Source: Styela clava
Lineage: Eukaryota > Chordata > Ascidiacea > Stolidobranchia > Styelidae
Reading direction: 5' to 3'
Length of the DNA: 64,000 nucleotides
Assembly (NCBI RefSeq): GCF_964204865.1
Contig: NC_135258.1
Span: 7,741,001-7,805,000 of the forward strand
In this document: positions 33,706 to 45,880 of the stretch, in pieces
How positions within the stretch are numbered: position 1 is the stretch's first letter
Layout: every line of letters begins with the position of its first letter
Notes under the pieces: generated by a model
Seen by the model: the letters and a program-made list of their open reading frames with translations, nothing else
Told to the model about the DNA's origin: nothing
Databases searched by the model: none
Translations under genes and position numbers: made by a program

Positions 33706-36700
33706 ATGCCTGCGGTGCCTAATGCAACATTGCTAACTGGGCTAAAAATGCCCATGGTGGGACTTGGAACATGGAAGGTGGGTTTATACAACTAGCCTAT
33801 ACATAATTAGACATGTCTGTTTGTAGGTGTCTGGTACTCGTAAGTCAGTGAATACCCACTGCCGTTGAGGCGCGTAGGTATGGCCATGCTGATTACAGCA
33901 TTATGACCGTCTATAATGTTGTATGGTGGACAGTTAGACAGTGATAACTGAATAAGGTACAGACAGGCAGACAGAGGTAAGAATTGGCGTGGGAATACAG
34001 GAATAGTTTGATTGCAATCTGATAATTGTATCAGGCAATTTACAGACTTTAATACCACTGTAATACAGTAATATTGAAAGCATTACTGCATTATTACTGA
34101 TGTTTAAACTAATAACCTAAATACTGAAATAGGTAAATTGTAAACCAAACTAAAGGCTAATAAACTAGTGATTGTTTATACTTAATGGCAAGGGCGAAGC
34201 CAAAAATTTTAAGGGGGGGGGGGGGGTTCTGAAGTTTTTATTTGCCCAAGTTAGATCGAAACAGTTAGCGGGTCCGATCGAACGCTGGAATACGCGTGTC
34301 TATTAGTCTTCCTGTCTTCTGGGCCTACAGGTCTAAAATGCACTTTAATAGGGTTACCATATTTTTGTGACTTCTAATAGGGACGCCTCGAAAGACAACG
34401 ACCCCTTAGCTGTGATTTTATAACTTCACATTTTCCGATTTTACTACATAGGCCTACATTCCTACATTTAAAGCTGTCTCGGCTGTCTTTATTGACCATA
34501 TTGTTATCGAAATTTCATGCGCATATTTTCTGTCAAAATATCGGGTTCAGTTCGAAAAATAGGAAGGAATTGACTTTAACGATACCGGTACAAATAATTC
34601 GAATTTGGACTAATTAGTATTGGATTTACATGCGATACATCTGCCATCAGCGGGAAACGAACGAATTCACCTTTAGTAAGTAGGCTAGCGCTGCGCTATA
34701 GTTATTATAGTCAAGTGGTTTCTTATAGTTAAGTGGTTGTGTCTTGCAACTTGCAAGATTTGATCCAATATTTGGCCTTAAATGATCTTGCAAGCTGTTT
34801 CATCTTCTCAGTGAATGTGAAAGGGTATTTTATCCTTACTGATTTGCTTTTTTGGAAAAAAAAATATGGTTTTGTTTTCAATAGTAAAAGTTTGATCCTT
34901 TCATTTGAGGATGTGTAGTAAGTGTCCCTCGTCAAAGCCTATTTTCAACCAAATCAGCAACGTAGTTTACAATGAGCAGATGAATTTAGGTAATTTGTGA
35001 CGATTTGTTACTGTGCGGTGTGTATGCTCAACGATTTCCTGCTGATTTTAATTTATCATTATCCTTGTTGAAGCTATGACTGGCATATTGCTTCCTGTTT
35101 AGTGTTACAAGCAACATTCAGAGCTGAAATAAACTTTCTTTTTATTAAGTCTTTTTTGTTCGTTCGTATATTTGGGTTCAAATGGAATGACTACTTAAAA
35201 TATTTCAATGAATCAATATTAATAAAGAAAGTTAAATGACTTTACTTACCAATTCTCTTGCTCATAATTATCTGCTAATTATGCTAGACAAGGAAAATTA
35301 TCTGATTTCAAATCATGATTATAGTTCCAATTTTTTGATTCCTTAATAAGTTTGTATTATTTTGTTTTTATCAATTTTATCATCTGTTGCAAATTAGAAA
35401 TGTTATTTTTGCATAATTCACAGAGTGTAGAATTTTATATGCATCCTTTTTTTTCCTCTACTGCTGCAATCTATATCATGTCACTATCAATATCTTAAAT
35501 GTTAATCCTTGTTCCTATTTTTCAGTCCAAGAAAGGTGAGGTGAAGGCTGCTGTAGAATCAGCAATTGATGTAGGATATCGTCATATAGATTGTGCTCTG
35601 GTCTACCAGAATGAAAATGAGGTTGGAGAGGGTGTGGAGGTGAAACTTAAAGAAGGGAAAGTGAAGAGGGAGGACTTATTCATCACTAGTAAGGTACAAA
35701 ATTTGCTTTGGTTTTAATAGTTTACAGACAGACGTTTTGGCCCTTCATTAATAAATATAACTAATACTTCTCTTCCATTAACGAAATATTCAATCAGAGC
35801 AATCACGACTGCACACTTGAGTCTGCATGGGCAGAAACATCTGGTCCAAGATGTCCATGGGCTAAAATGCTGTAAACCGTTTTAAATATCCTGATGTATC
35901 AAATACAGGGTGTCCTAAAATAAATGTAACCTACAAAATTTATAATCGAATTAAGGAGTTTCATTTATTTTGGGACATCCTGTACTTTATTATGGATACT
36001 TCTGTGTTCTGTGCCTTTATCTTGAGTTTATGTACTTGAATACACTTACTGAATATTATATGTATTTTGCCGGCCACAAGTTTGTTCAGTCAGAACAACA
36101 TTCAGTCTATCAACAAATCATGGATGAAGTAATTGACACTTTGAGAGTTTTGTATATTTAATACAATCATTGAAACACTTTGTAAAAAACATAAAAATTT
36201 GTTGATATTTCTTTTGAGATGACAAGGCTAACCAATTTCATTTTGTTTGCAAAGAAATAAAGGAAAATCTTATAATTCGTTGTATGTGTGTCCTTGAAAA
36301 CATTGTTTAATATTAACAATTTTTACTTTCAGATCTGGAATACATTTCATAACCCAAAAGATGTGAAGCCAACTTTGATGGATTCTTTAAAATCATTGAG
36401 AACTGATTACCTTGACCTTTATTTAATGCATTGGCCGCAGGGATATGTGGTAAGGTCTTTCATGCCAGCATATATTTTGTTTTTCATCAAAACTTGGCAC
36501 AACTGCTAAAAACTTATATTTTAATGGATGCCATTTCCATCGCATCTCTGATTATCCTACATGGGCTCGCAGGTTCGAATTCTGTGATGGAAATATGTGT
36601 GAGAGCCCTAGGGTTGCCACTTCTGGATACATTTTTTTCGAATCGAATCTGGAATCAGAAACATTCTAATCGAATCTGAATCTGTTGAATTTTTTTTTTT

Positions 36701-39700
36701 TTTTTTCCATTGTATGCGTAGGTTTGCCCAAAGTCACAAAAAAACAAGCCCAAATCTAGAAGAGAAAAACTTGACAATGGAATATTGACACACAAACATG
36801 CCAGGTCCAAAGATAGCAAAGTTTTTTCAGTGAATGAGCCACATCAAAGTGGAATCTTTTATTATTACAAAATGGCTATTCAGAATTTATTCTTCTTTCG
36901 CCTCGTGCTACATTGAGGAGAATATTTAATTTTATCTTGTTGACTATTAGCAAACATAGTTTTCTTTCTCACAGTGGCATGCAACAAATTTCAACATAAA
37001 TTAATACATAACCTATTGTTTGTTTTACATAAGAACCGGTAGTAATAAATATGAAATAAAATGGGCTTAGTGATTATTCAGCATTGTAATGGAATTTTAC
37101 TGTCAATGTACAGTCTCATCCATGAAAATCTAGTACAACAGTAGTTTCATGCTTTATTACTATTACCATCACAGTAGCATTTTTGCTAGGCGTGTTGTAT
37201 ATCTCTTTCTGAAAAAAAGTGTTTTATTATTAATTAACAGAACATGATGAAGATAGATATATTTTTTATGCATTTTTATCCTTTATTTGGGGTGGTAAGA
37301 TATTCATTTGTTTAAGTGACAAATCAAATCTTCGTAATTCTGTTTTATTACTTGAAAGCCATTTAATATCTTCACCTGTATTCTTTTGCTTAAAAAAATT
37401 AAATGCTGCAACTTCTCTCCATATTAATGCAGAACGGTGACAAAGGTTTGTTTCCAAAAGACGATAATGGGAAATTTATTTACAGCGATGATGATTATGT
37501 GGATACTTGGAAGGTATGTGGATACTTGGAAGTATTAATTTCACCTTCAACTGATCATTTGCAGACTGATCATAGCATAACCATATGTCTCATTTACCAA
37601 TAATTTTTATAAATAAGAGGTCTAGAATCGTATGTATGGCTTTACAATTTATATGCTCATATTGGAGGCGATGATGCAATAAAAGTTCAGTTAGCAGTAG
37701 TACTGGAATTCTGTTTTATTCCAGGAATTGGAGAAACTTCAGAAAGAAGGTCTTGTGAAGAACATTGGTGTTTCAAACTTCAACGAATATCAAATTAACA
37801 GAATAATTAAAGAATGTTCTGTCGTCCCTGCTGTCAATCAAGTTGAATCTCATCCATATTTAACGAACGAATTGTTACTGAAGTTTTGCAAATCTAAAGG
37901 AATTGTACTCACTGCATACAGTCCATTGGGATCTCCTGATAGACCATGGTAGGTTTGTAAGAGTCGATTTGTGTATGCAACTTTACCGCTGACTTATGCA
38001 AACTACGGCCAGCAGGCCAAATACAGCCTGTTGGTTACAATCTGGACCATCTGAGGCTGCCACAACCAAACTAAAACCAAAGTTTGATGTTTAATCTAAA
38101 AAATAGCTCGAGGAATTTGTTGAGATTGTGATTAAATTTAGTTCTGGCACGAAGTTTATTGTTTTTCACTTTTGCTTTTGTAACACTGTAAATATTGTTC
38201 ATAAAATGTAACTTTTTATGTCACATTTACATGGCCCACCAGTCTGAAGGGGCAAATTTTTTGGCCCCTGGTCCAGAAACCTTGCCTGCCCTTAATTTAT
38301 TGTCTGTTATTGGGTGATGATATTTTGGTCAAGAAGCTTTCTCACGGGTGGAACAATGATATTGGCTGTAAAGTCGCCAGCATTTAGACAGAACTTATCC
38401 TAATGGAACTAAACTACTAAAACCCTTCCTTTAGATTATGAATGGTTAATATAGTTTAAGTAAAAAATGACCGAATTATTGGTTTTCAAACTTTTTACAA
38501 GTCCTAACAGCGCCCCATCATCATCCCTCCCACCAACAAAACAAAAAAAAAGAAGAGACTGAATGAAAGGTTTTTCGCCCCATATTGTATCTATGAGAAT
38601 CACTTATAAAATGATATGACGAAGCCACAGGGGCAGGTTTTCAATACTAATTTTTTCAAACAAGTTTAATAAATGCTCAAATCAAATAACAAATGAGAAT
38701 AAATGAATAAGTTAACATAGATGGAATAATCTATTTCAAATATATTATCAAGGGCAAAGCCAGAAGAACCGGTGCTTTTAGACGATCCCAAGATCAAGAA
38801 AATTGCTGAAAGATTGGGGAAGACAACTGCTCAAATTGTGTTGAGGTATCAGGTTCAGCGTGGTGCTGTAGTGATACCAAAGAGTGTGACACCTTCAAGG
38901 ATTGCTAGTAATTTTCAGGTAAATCTAGTCTAGACATAGGATAGGATTTATATATTTATCCCGGGGGAGAAGAAAGCCGGTAAGACAGCTTATCCATATG
39001 GCCATCTCGTTCGGTTACCAGTCCATGTCGGGTATGGGATTAGTTATTTGTATTCGGAAGCAGGGACTTGATGGTGGAGGGTATTCCTAAGCGTATTCCT
39101 AACGCTTAGCATCATGAGCCACACCACCGCTCCAACATGTTTCTCAAATGCTGGTCCTCATGTAAGATGTCTTCTTCAGATAACCGGAAAGGACAAAAAA
39201 CCGTGATTTTTTATGTTGGTAAAGTCCTGCAGGATTATTATACTAGAAGTATGGCACTAATTTCTGAATACCTGTATTGACTGCTGGTATCGTTTCATTG
39301 ATTCTAGTATGTAAAAAGTATAAGCTACAGTTTTTCTGTTCAAATTCTTCAAGAAATTATAGTTTGAATATTATTAACACCTAATGATGCTTTTTCCTTT
39401 TATGTACTGTTTTTTTTGATGAATACCATATTTCAGGTAAATAATTTTATTAATTCTTCATTGTTTCATGCAATTCATTGTTTTATGACTATAACATGGG
39501 TCGTGTCGCTGTTCATGGAACAGTGTTCATTGTGTATAAAATGGTTTTAAAATATTTATTTTTTGATCATTAAAAAAGTTCATTTTTTATAGTTATTTGA
39601 TTTCGAATTGACTGATGATGACATGGCAGTAATCGGAGGCTTCAACAAAAATTTCCGGGGATGTGGATTGGAATGGTTTGTATATATTTCCTTGATTTTC

Positions 39701-39964
39701 TACTTTATTTTAGATTGTCTCCCTAATAATGTTGATTTCATACATAGTAATTACGCGGGAAAGGATTGCTGGACTTCTCGCCGCACTAGGGTGGTAACCG
39801 TTGGTCGGTTATGTCTTCCTCCACGACCAAGTCCATGCATATGAAACAAATAACTGGCTATCTATTCCCATAAATAAATACGTAAATCCTATCCTAATGT
39901 TGATATTTTTTTTAGGATAAGTGACCATAAGTACTGGCCGTTCAAAGAAAATTATTCAGAATGA
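33706..39964 (+). CDS. Aldo-keto reductase gene D (AKR1-like), complete, 319 aa
   Basis: Eight exons: 33706-33777, 35526-35693, 36333-36449, 37433-37513, 37725-37948, 38753-38918, 39593-39675, 39916-39964 (TGA), 960 bp in frame. Internal exon lengths equal those of A-C. This copy has the more canonical sequence: MVGLGTWK in exon 1, [14 protein letters not shown] in exon 2 (D46, Y51), ITSK (K80), LMHWPQ (H113), the SNFNEYQIN signature in exon 5, and [10 protein letters not shown], the NADP 2'-phosphate binding region, in exon 6. Likely an NADPH-dependent aldehyde or ketone reductase. The ATG at 33706 aligns with family starts, but the frame is open 40 codons upstream to an ATG at 33586 (see findings). 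It is divergent from the A-C array and in opposite orientation, so it is an older paralog. Confidence 0.94.
34213..34227. repeat. Poly-G run
   Basis: About 15 consecutive G in AKR D intron 1. Simple sequence, prone to assembly error. Confidence 0.8.
35906..35982. mobile_element. 77-bp mariner-like MITE
   Basis: Ends cagggtgtcctaaaataaa and tttattttgggacatcctg are inverted repeats over about 21 bp with two mismatches, flanked by TA on both sides (35904-35905, 35983-35984). The TA duplication and the cagggtgtccc-type terminus fit Tc1/mariner-derived miniatures. It lies in intron 2 of AKR D and consists of little more than its two ends. Confidence 0.82.
37985..38290. repeat. Family R4 copy in AKR D intron 5
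   Basis: Colinear with the 286-bp insertion at 16883-17168: gcaaactacggcc, ggctgccacaaccaaactaaaac, ttgcttttgtaacactgtaaat, aatgtaactttttatgtcaca and ggcccctgg. No target duplication identified here. Confidence 0.7.
38937..39070 (+). repeat. Dispersed short repeat R1 copy
   Basis: Contains ataggataggatttatatatt, cccgggggaga, gccggtaagacagcttatcc and ccatgtcgggtatgggattag. Sits directly after exon 6 of AKR D, with its first base about 19 nt into the intron. Confidence 0.65.
39754..39895 (-). repeat. Partial R1 repeat
   Basis: Matches the R1 tail (aaataactggctatctattccca ... acgtaaatcctatcc) in AKR D intron 7; the other half is diverged. Confidence 0.45.
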
Positions 39965-40274
39965 GGAATCGAACGAATTTCTTCAAATATAAATCATGTT
40001 ACTCTTACAATTTGAATCAAAGTTTATCAATTGTGCTGTTGGCGTCTATATTTTGCGGCTATATAATTCATTTGCTTGGCTACAGCAGCCATTACGCAAA
40101 TGCAAGTTTATTTTGTGCAAACTTTTGCAATTGGTGATTTTCCCATAGTGTGTTTTTCCGTGTTTCAATTGATTATAATAAGAATAATAATTATTTATTT
40201 TATCCTCATGGCTTATGCTTTGTATGTAAATATGACTAATGGAATGAGTAGGTTCAGGGTGTCGGAGAAACATT

Positions 40275-40400
40275 TATCACGGGAGAGGAAAGTCGAAAAG
40301 ACGACTTAATCATGCAACGTACCACGACCTCTCGTCATGTTACCAGTTCATGTTGGCCGAAGTGATTGCGATAATTGGTACAATCGTCAGGCTGTGCTGG
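40275..40400 (+). repeat. Dispersed short repeat R1 copy
   Basis: Contains acgggagaggaaagtcg, aaaagacgacttaatcatg, ccacgacctctcg and gttaccagttcatg. Intergenic, 3' of AKR D. Confidence 0.6.
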
Positions 40401-40489
40401 CGCCTGTTTGGATTTAGTATCTTTGTGCGTATCCCTCTCCTACTTGACGCGAACAAGTCTCAGGCCAGAGGCAACCCTAAAATGCGGGA

Positions 40490-41110
40490 ACGACGGGAAA
40501 TTGCATAAACTAAAATGAGGGGACTACGGGAAATGCACTAAAATGCGGGAACGATGGGAAATTGCCAAAACTAAAATGCGGGAAATTTCACTAAATAGCG
40601 GGAAATTTCACAAAAAGCGGGAAGGACGGGAAATCGCTTTAGGGTACGGGAAATATTCATTTTTGGGTATGTTTAGGGGACATTGGCGTAGAAAGCGAAA
40701 GCAACGGCAAATATACCCTTGGGTTGTGTGGGTACAGAATTTGCACTAAAAAGCGGGAAGTTTCACGAAGAGTGGGAGTGACGGGAAATGGCACTAAGAT
40801 ACGGGTAATAGCATTTTAGTGCAATTACCCTGTACATGCACACTCAAGTGTAAACTTTCCGTTTTTACAGTGCAAATTTACCCCTCACATAGTCTAAAAT
40901 GCATATTTCCCGTACATTAACGGAATTTTTCGTCGTTCCCGCTTTTTATTGCATTTCCCGTCGTTTCGTCGGGAATGATGGAAAATTTTACCAAAAAGCG
41001 GGAAAATGTTACAAAAAGCGGGAATGGGTACGGGAAATATGTATTTTATTGCAATTATCCCCGAACATGCACACCCAAGTATAAACTTTCCGTTGCTTCC
41101 GCCTTTCAGT
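40490..41110. repeat. Degenerate GCGGGAA-type repeat block, left
   Basis: Variants of aaaatgcgggaacgacgggaaattgcact recur every 20-35 bp on the plus strand to about 40830. The complementary form (ttcccgc, ttcccgtcg) follows at about 40900-40980, then forward units again. Non-coding. The same repeat fills 45880-47190. Confidence 0.8.
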
Positions 41111-41345
41111 GCAAATTTATCCCACACATATATATATGATTTCCTTCTAATAATTGTAAGGCGGAACTGCAGATAAGTCAGACCAAACAAGAAATACGGA
41201 AAATTTGCAGCAAATGCTAGACTCTGATATACCCGTGAACTTATATTAAATAAACTTCACATGTATAAGGGTAATAGTGTATACTATTCAAAGTTAAATC
41301 TGTGACTGTTCTTCCCGAATCTCGCATTTATTGCAATGTCATGTA

Positions 41346-42960
41346 TAGGCTTGCACGTAATTGACAAAAATCAATTCCGTAATTACGGCCAAATCGATTA
41401 CGTAATGACCCCGTAATTGCGATATTTTTTTCACACATTTAAACCTATCATAACAACCAATTTAATCCACTTCTATTCCGAATGGGACATCGAAGTTTGG
41501 TTTTCATATTCCCGGCAGTACTACACGCCGGCGACAGATGTTAAAGACAAATATCAAGGAGTGAATTCAAAATAATTTTATTCTGATTTTTATCTTTTGT
41601 ATTAGCTTTGATTTTTTTATCCACTTTATCACCAAATTTTATGCGATCAATTTTATCATTACCAACACTGGTAATATATTTAAGAAACGATAGTTAACTT
41701 TTTTAAAATCGTATTAACGTATTAATACGACTTTCGTATTAAATAAAAATTCCGGGTTGCTAATTTATTAATCAACTACAAGCGTATTCTCTCGTTTGAT
41801 TATTCTTTCGCTTGCCTCGCGACGAAGACTTGTTATTTCACCGTTTTTTACAATATCCGACTTTACTACTTAGTTAGCATTTTATAATAATTATTGATGC
41901 CGACTTATTGACGATATTCCGAATTCTATGCTTCATTTTACATTAAATCATTTCGCGGCCTAAAAGTTATAACATTATTTGCGATAAATTTAGATCAAAT
42001 ATTAATTATTTGCGCATTATTTAAAATACCGTACTTGTATGACATGCCTTCTCCGAAAATACAAAGTTATATCGCAAAACAATGCATTTTGTGACATTTC
42101 TTTTAATTATTATTAAATTAATAAATTAATTTTATTAATTTATTTTTCTAACTCAAGTCGACAATCCTATTTGCCAAGATTGACACAAGTTTGGTCGAGT
42201 GCCGGTGGTATTCGAGTCGACGATAAATCAAAATAAGTTGCCGCATTTGGTAAAGACAGGTAATCATATTTGGCCGACATATTGCGAGGCATTGTGAAAA
42301 CCATATTGAGCAATGCCAAGTCCGGACAGGTATATAACGATAAAATCGGTAACAGAACATCAAGATTTTGTAATAGAAAATGGATCTCGCGCAGAATAAA
42401 CACGGGAAATCCCGTCGTATTGTTGTTTCTCTGCCGTCTCAGTCCCTTTACCGATGCCGAAAAGACTAAGTTGCGTTGGTTCATTACGCAATTTCTCTTC
42501 CGTCTTTATATTGATGTTTGATAAGCGCGACATTAATTATCACGGCATTTACAAATAGACCATGTTTTATAAGTTGATCTCTTACATTCTTTAGTCATTT
42601 CACCCGAAGAAGTTGAAACCAGGTGTGTTGACGTCCATCGGTCTCAACACAATTCTATTCCTTATCTACGGTTAATATGTACATTGGCCATCCTAGATAA
42701 GTTGATAATAGGTTAGTAAATGACGCGTTATGCCTTCCCCATCTGCCTAACAAGAAAGAGAAAAACGGCTGCGAATACCGGAACTCTAACTTCTTTTACT
42801 TGAACTTTAATTTTTTACAATCGACGGAATTGACTGCTCTGAAGAGAGCTCGTTTCAATCGCGAAAGCGCTCGACCAACAATTACGACTTTACGTAATTC
42901 GTAACTTCACTTCCGTAACTCGAAATAATTCCGTAATTCCGTAAATTACGTGCAAGCCTA
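41346..42960. mobile_element. 1615-bp hAT-like non-autonomous transposon
   Basis: Terminal inverted repeats taggcttgcacgtaatt, with further paired tccgtaattacgg-type subterminal sequence. Bounded by a perfect 8-bp target duplication gtcatgta (41338-41345 and 42961-42968). The interior has only short frames on both strands near 42150-42520, none recognisable as transposase. An 8-bp duplication indicates hAT. Confidence 0.92.
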
Positions 42961-43095
42961 GTCATGTATGAAAACACCTATAGCGACATCTACATCCATC
43001 ACGGTTAATTTCCGAATACACTGATGACGTCAGACATTTGAAAGGCTCACTTAATACTGTCGCGAACACATTATCTCGTATTTAAATTAATTCAC

Positions 43096-44521
43096 ATGTC
43101 AATTCATCCCAACATCAACGTCAATAGCATTTTTCAGCCTCCACAGTCAATTTCTTTGCATGAACTTCACGCCGCTCAACAAAACGATCAAGAACTTATC
43201 GAATACAAACGGGATCCTGAGAAGCATTCTCTTGAATTAGTAGATGTTCCCATCGCAGAGCTAAGCGGAACATTAGTATTCGATACATCAGCAGATAGTA
43301 AATTGAGGCCATTTGTACCCAAATCGTTACGCAAGAAACTATTTGACAATATTCATAGTTTAGCTCATCCTGGTGCCAGAGGCTCAACTGATCTAATTTC
43401 ATCACGCATCGTGTGGCCCGGAATGGCTAAAAACAATGGGTTCGCGAATGCGCTCAATGCCAGCGTTCAAAAATGCAACGTCATACACGTACCCAGATGA
43501 CAAATATCAATGTGCCATGCGATAGATTCGACACTGTCAACGTTGATATATTAGATCCACTCGGATTAAGCAGAGGCTACAATTACATTCTTATGTGTGT
43601 AGATCGTTTCTCACGTTGGTTAGAATGCATCCCATTGTCTGATATTTCCGCTGAAAGTGTTGCCAATGGATTTGTATTTGACTGGGTATCACGATTTGGA
43701 GCACCAAAGAGGATCATCACAGATTGTGGGAAACAATTCAAATGCAAGCTTTGGTCGGATCTAAGGAATTTTCTTGGCACCGACCATTCTACAACTCTTC
43801 CTTACTCGCCACATATGAATAGTTTAGTGGAACGCGCAAATCGTACGCTTAAAAATGCTCTTCGCGCTATGGAGAATCCTGAAGACTGGTATGACAATTT
43901 AGGATTTGTATTGCTCGGCATTAGAAGTGTCATCAAAGAAGATTTAGGGTTGTCCTCGGCAGAAATTCTGTACGGAGCACATCTTCGGCTTCCTGGTGAG
44001 CTCGTAGACCCTCGTCCAAATCAAACTACAATCGAACCGTATAATTATGTCAACAAGATGCGCAGATTTTTTAACAAACTACATAGCGTGCCTACTCGAG
44101 AGCAGCCGCCTAACCGAGTTCATATTCCTAAAGAACTCAATAACGCAACACATGTCTACATCCGTGTCGATTCCACAAGAAGAGCACTTCAGCCCGTCTA
44201 TACTGGTCCACATAGGGTAATTTCAAGGTCCAATAAGTATTTTACGGTCGAATACAAAGGAAATCCTTACGACGTATCAACCGACCGCGTGAAACCATTC
44301 CAAAAGCATTCCTTCCTTTTTGTGACGTCGAGACTACAACTGTGAAATGTCACCCTTCTCCACTGAAGCCGCAGTCAAAACCTGATAGCGAACCAAGAGA
44401 AAACCCTCCCATTTTAAACGCACCAAGCCAAAACAGCCTTACTCGGCGTGGACGGGTAATTCGCACACCACGGCAATTAGACGAATTTATTTTAGCGCCT
44501 ATTTTTGAAATAAACATTTAG
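43096..44521 (+). pseudogene. Ty3/gypsy retrotransposon pol fragment (integrase), frameshifted
   Basis: Three frames in succession. 43096 to about 43440 carries an H2C2 zinc-binding region (HSLAHPGARG ... WPGMAKN), the CxxC of which is in the next frame (CAQCQRSK). 43473 to about 44310 carries the integrase core with the Asp of VDILDPL, the Asp of IITDCGKQF and the Glu of SLVERANRTLK, then a C-terminal region with YTGPHRV. About 44310 to 44521 is a pol tail (TRRGRVIRTP) ending in TAG. Reverse transcriptase, RNase H, protease and gag are absent upstream. Two frame changes and the missing 5' half make it a dead copy. Confidence 0.88.
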
Positions 44522-45500
44522 GTTAATAGCATAACTTTTTACTTGTGTTCATATATAGCCCCATTAAAGCGTAACACCACATTATATGATCTATTTATTC
44601 GTCGTAATCCTTTTCTCACTTTCACGTATTTCATGAGCTCTTCCCACCGGTTGATTTTGTCTAATGATTTAATACGTCTGCCAGCCCAAAATTCTGTCAC
44701 TACCTTATCCAATTTAACACATGTTGTTTATCACCGTTTGCTATTCCCACTTCACCTATCTCAAAATTTTTGAATATCATGCGACTCTTTCCATGTCAGC
44801 CCCCCAAAATGCTTTTAAGACATAATCGAGTAAAGTATTATTTGTCTTTTTATTTTTCTACAGCCCTGTAAAGCGGGTATTCCTTGGAATATTCCATACA
44901 TGTTTCTGTTTCTTTACTTTTATCATTTTTTCCCCACTGTCCTGTGCTGTTTTTGTTGCCGGCTGCAATAATTTCATGATTAATGAGAATATTTTGTTGT
45001 TCAGCTGTGTCATGTTCGCACTTTCAATTTTAAATTACCAGCAGGCATATCCCTTATCTCCACGTCATCAAGTGCACCAAATGGTAAAATTCGGCATATC
45101 AAGTTAATCGGATTTCATCGTTAATTTACTCACTAACTATTCATTCGTATTTTTAATGTTTATTTATTTACTTCACCACATGCATAGAATATTACGTAGA
45201 GTCATATTTTCGCAAATCTCACCTCCTATTCATTGCACTTGCTGTTGACAATTATTACTGTCATACACTGGCGACAACAATGTTTTGTTGCTATGTATAT
45301 ATTGTACTATACATTGCTATATTTATCGGCTATTACTTAACTGTAAATCAATCGCTTTTTATTTATTTAATTGTCGTCACACCTGTACCCACTTTTATAA
45401 CTAACAATAATTTATTGGAATATCTTACCCACTTCCATTTCATATTCATCTGCTCTGTGCTGCCCTTTGATTCACGTACCCGTCCACGAAGCCTTTACGA
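44522..45500. other. 3' region of the gypsy fragment, no gene recognised
   Basis: AT-rich. A 90-codon frame at 45280 encodes hydrophobic stretches but has no known domain and is probably not coding. No R1-R4 repeat seen. Confidence 0.4.
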
Positions 45501-45880
45501 AGTGGGGGGACCTCATATAGTGACATCTAGGCTCGGGTCACATGACCTGTGACGCGCTGCCACGTTTTGGCTTTTTGGAATACCAAATTCGACACTCGCT
45601 TCCTGACACTTGATCTTTGCACACTCGACTTCGATGCACTCAACTCGGGGATCTCTCGCGACACGCACCTACTACTACTCCAAGCATCTTCCTCATTTTT
45701 GAGTTAAGTTATTTTACTGTTTGATATCTATTTTATGCTTTTATAACGTCGATTTTATAATACAATATACAACAAGAAACTTACTCGTTTTAATCAGAGA
45801 CTTGAAAGCGGACAGGAATTAGGAAGCCTTGTCTCGGCACGCGGAGTCTAGGGCAATAGCAAGAGCCCTATACATCTAAA
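45501..45880 (+). other. Possible 3' LTR of the gypsy fragment
   Basis: A purine-rich tract (agtgggggga, 45501-45510) is followed by tgacatctaggctcgg, the arrangement expected of a polypurine tract and LTR start. Downstream TATA- and AATA-like sequence near 45750 could be the promoter/polyA part. The 5' LTR is missing, so it cannot be confirmed by comparison. Confidence 0.3.

Noticed and set aside
36560-36600. ggttcgaattc, a tRNA B-box-like sequence
   Set aside because: No matching A box, acceptor stem or cloverleaf could be drawn around it; not called as a tRNA or SINE.
42150-42521. Opposed frames of 70-105 codons in the 1.6-kb element, considered as transposase
   Set aside because: No DDE/D, zinc-finger or hAT dimerisation motif; the antisense overlap suggests chance frames.
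45280-45552. Hydrophobic 90-codon frame after the integrase, considered as an env-like gene
   Set aside because: AT-rich sequence gives hydrophobic codons by chance; there is no signal-peptide logic, glycoprotein motif or link to the pol frame.
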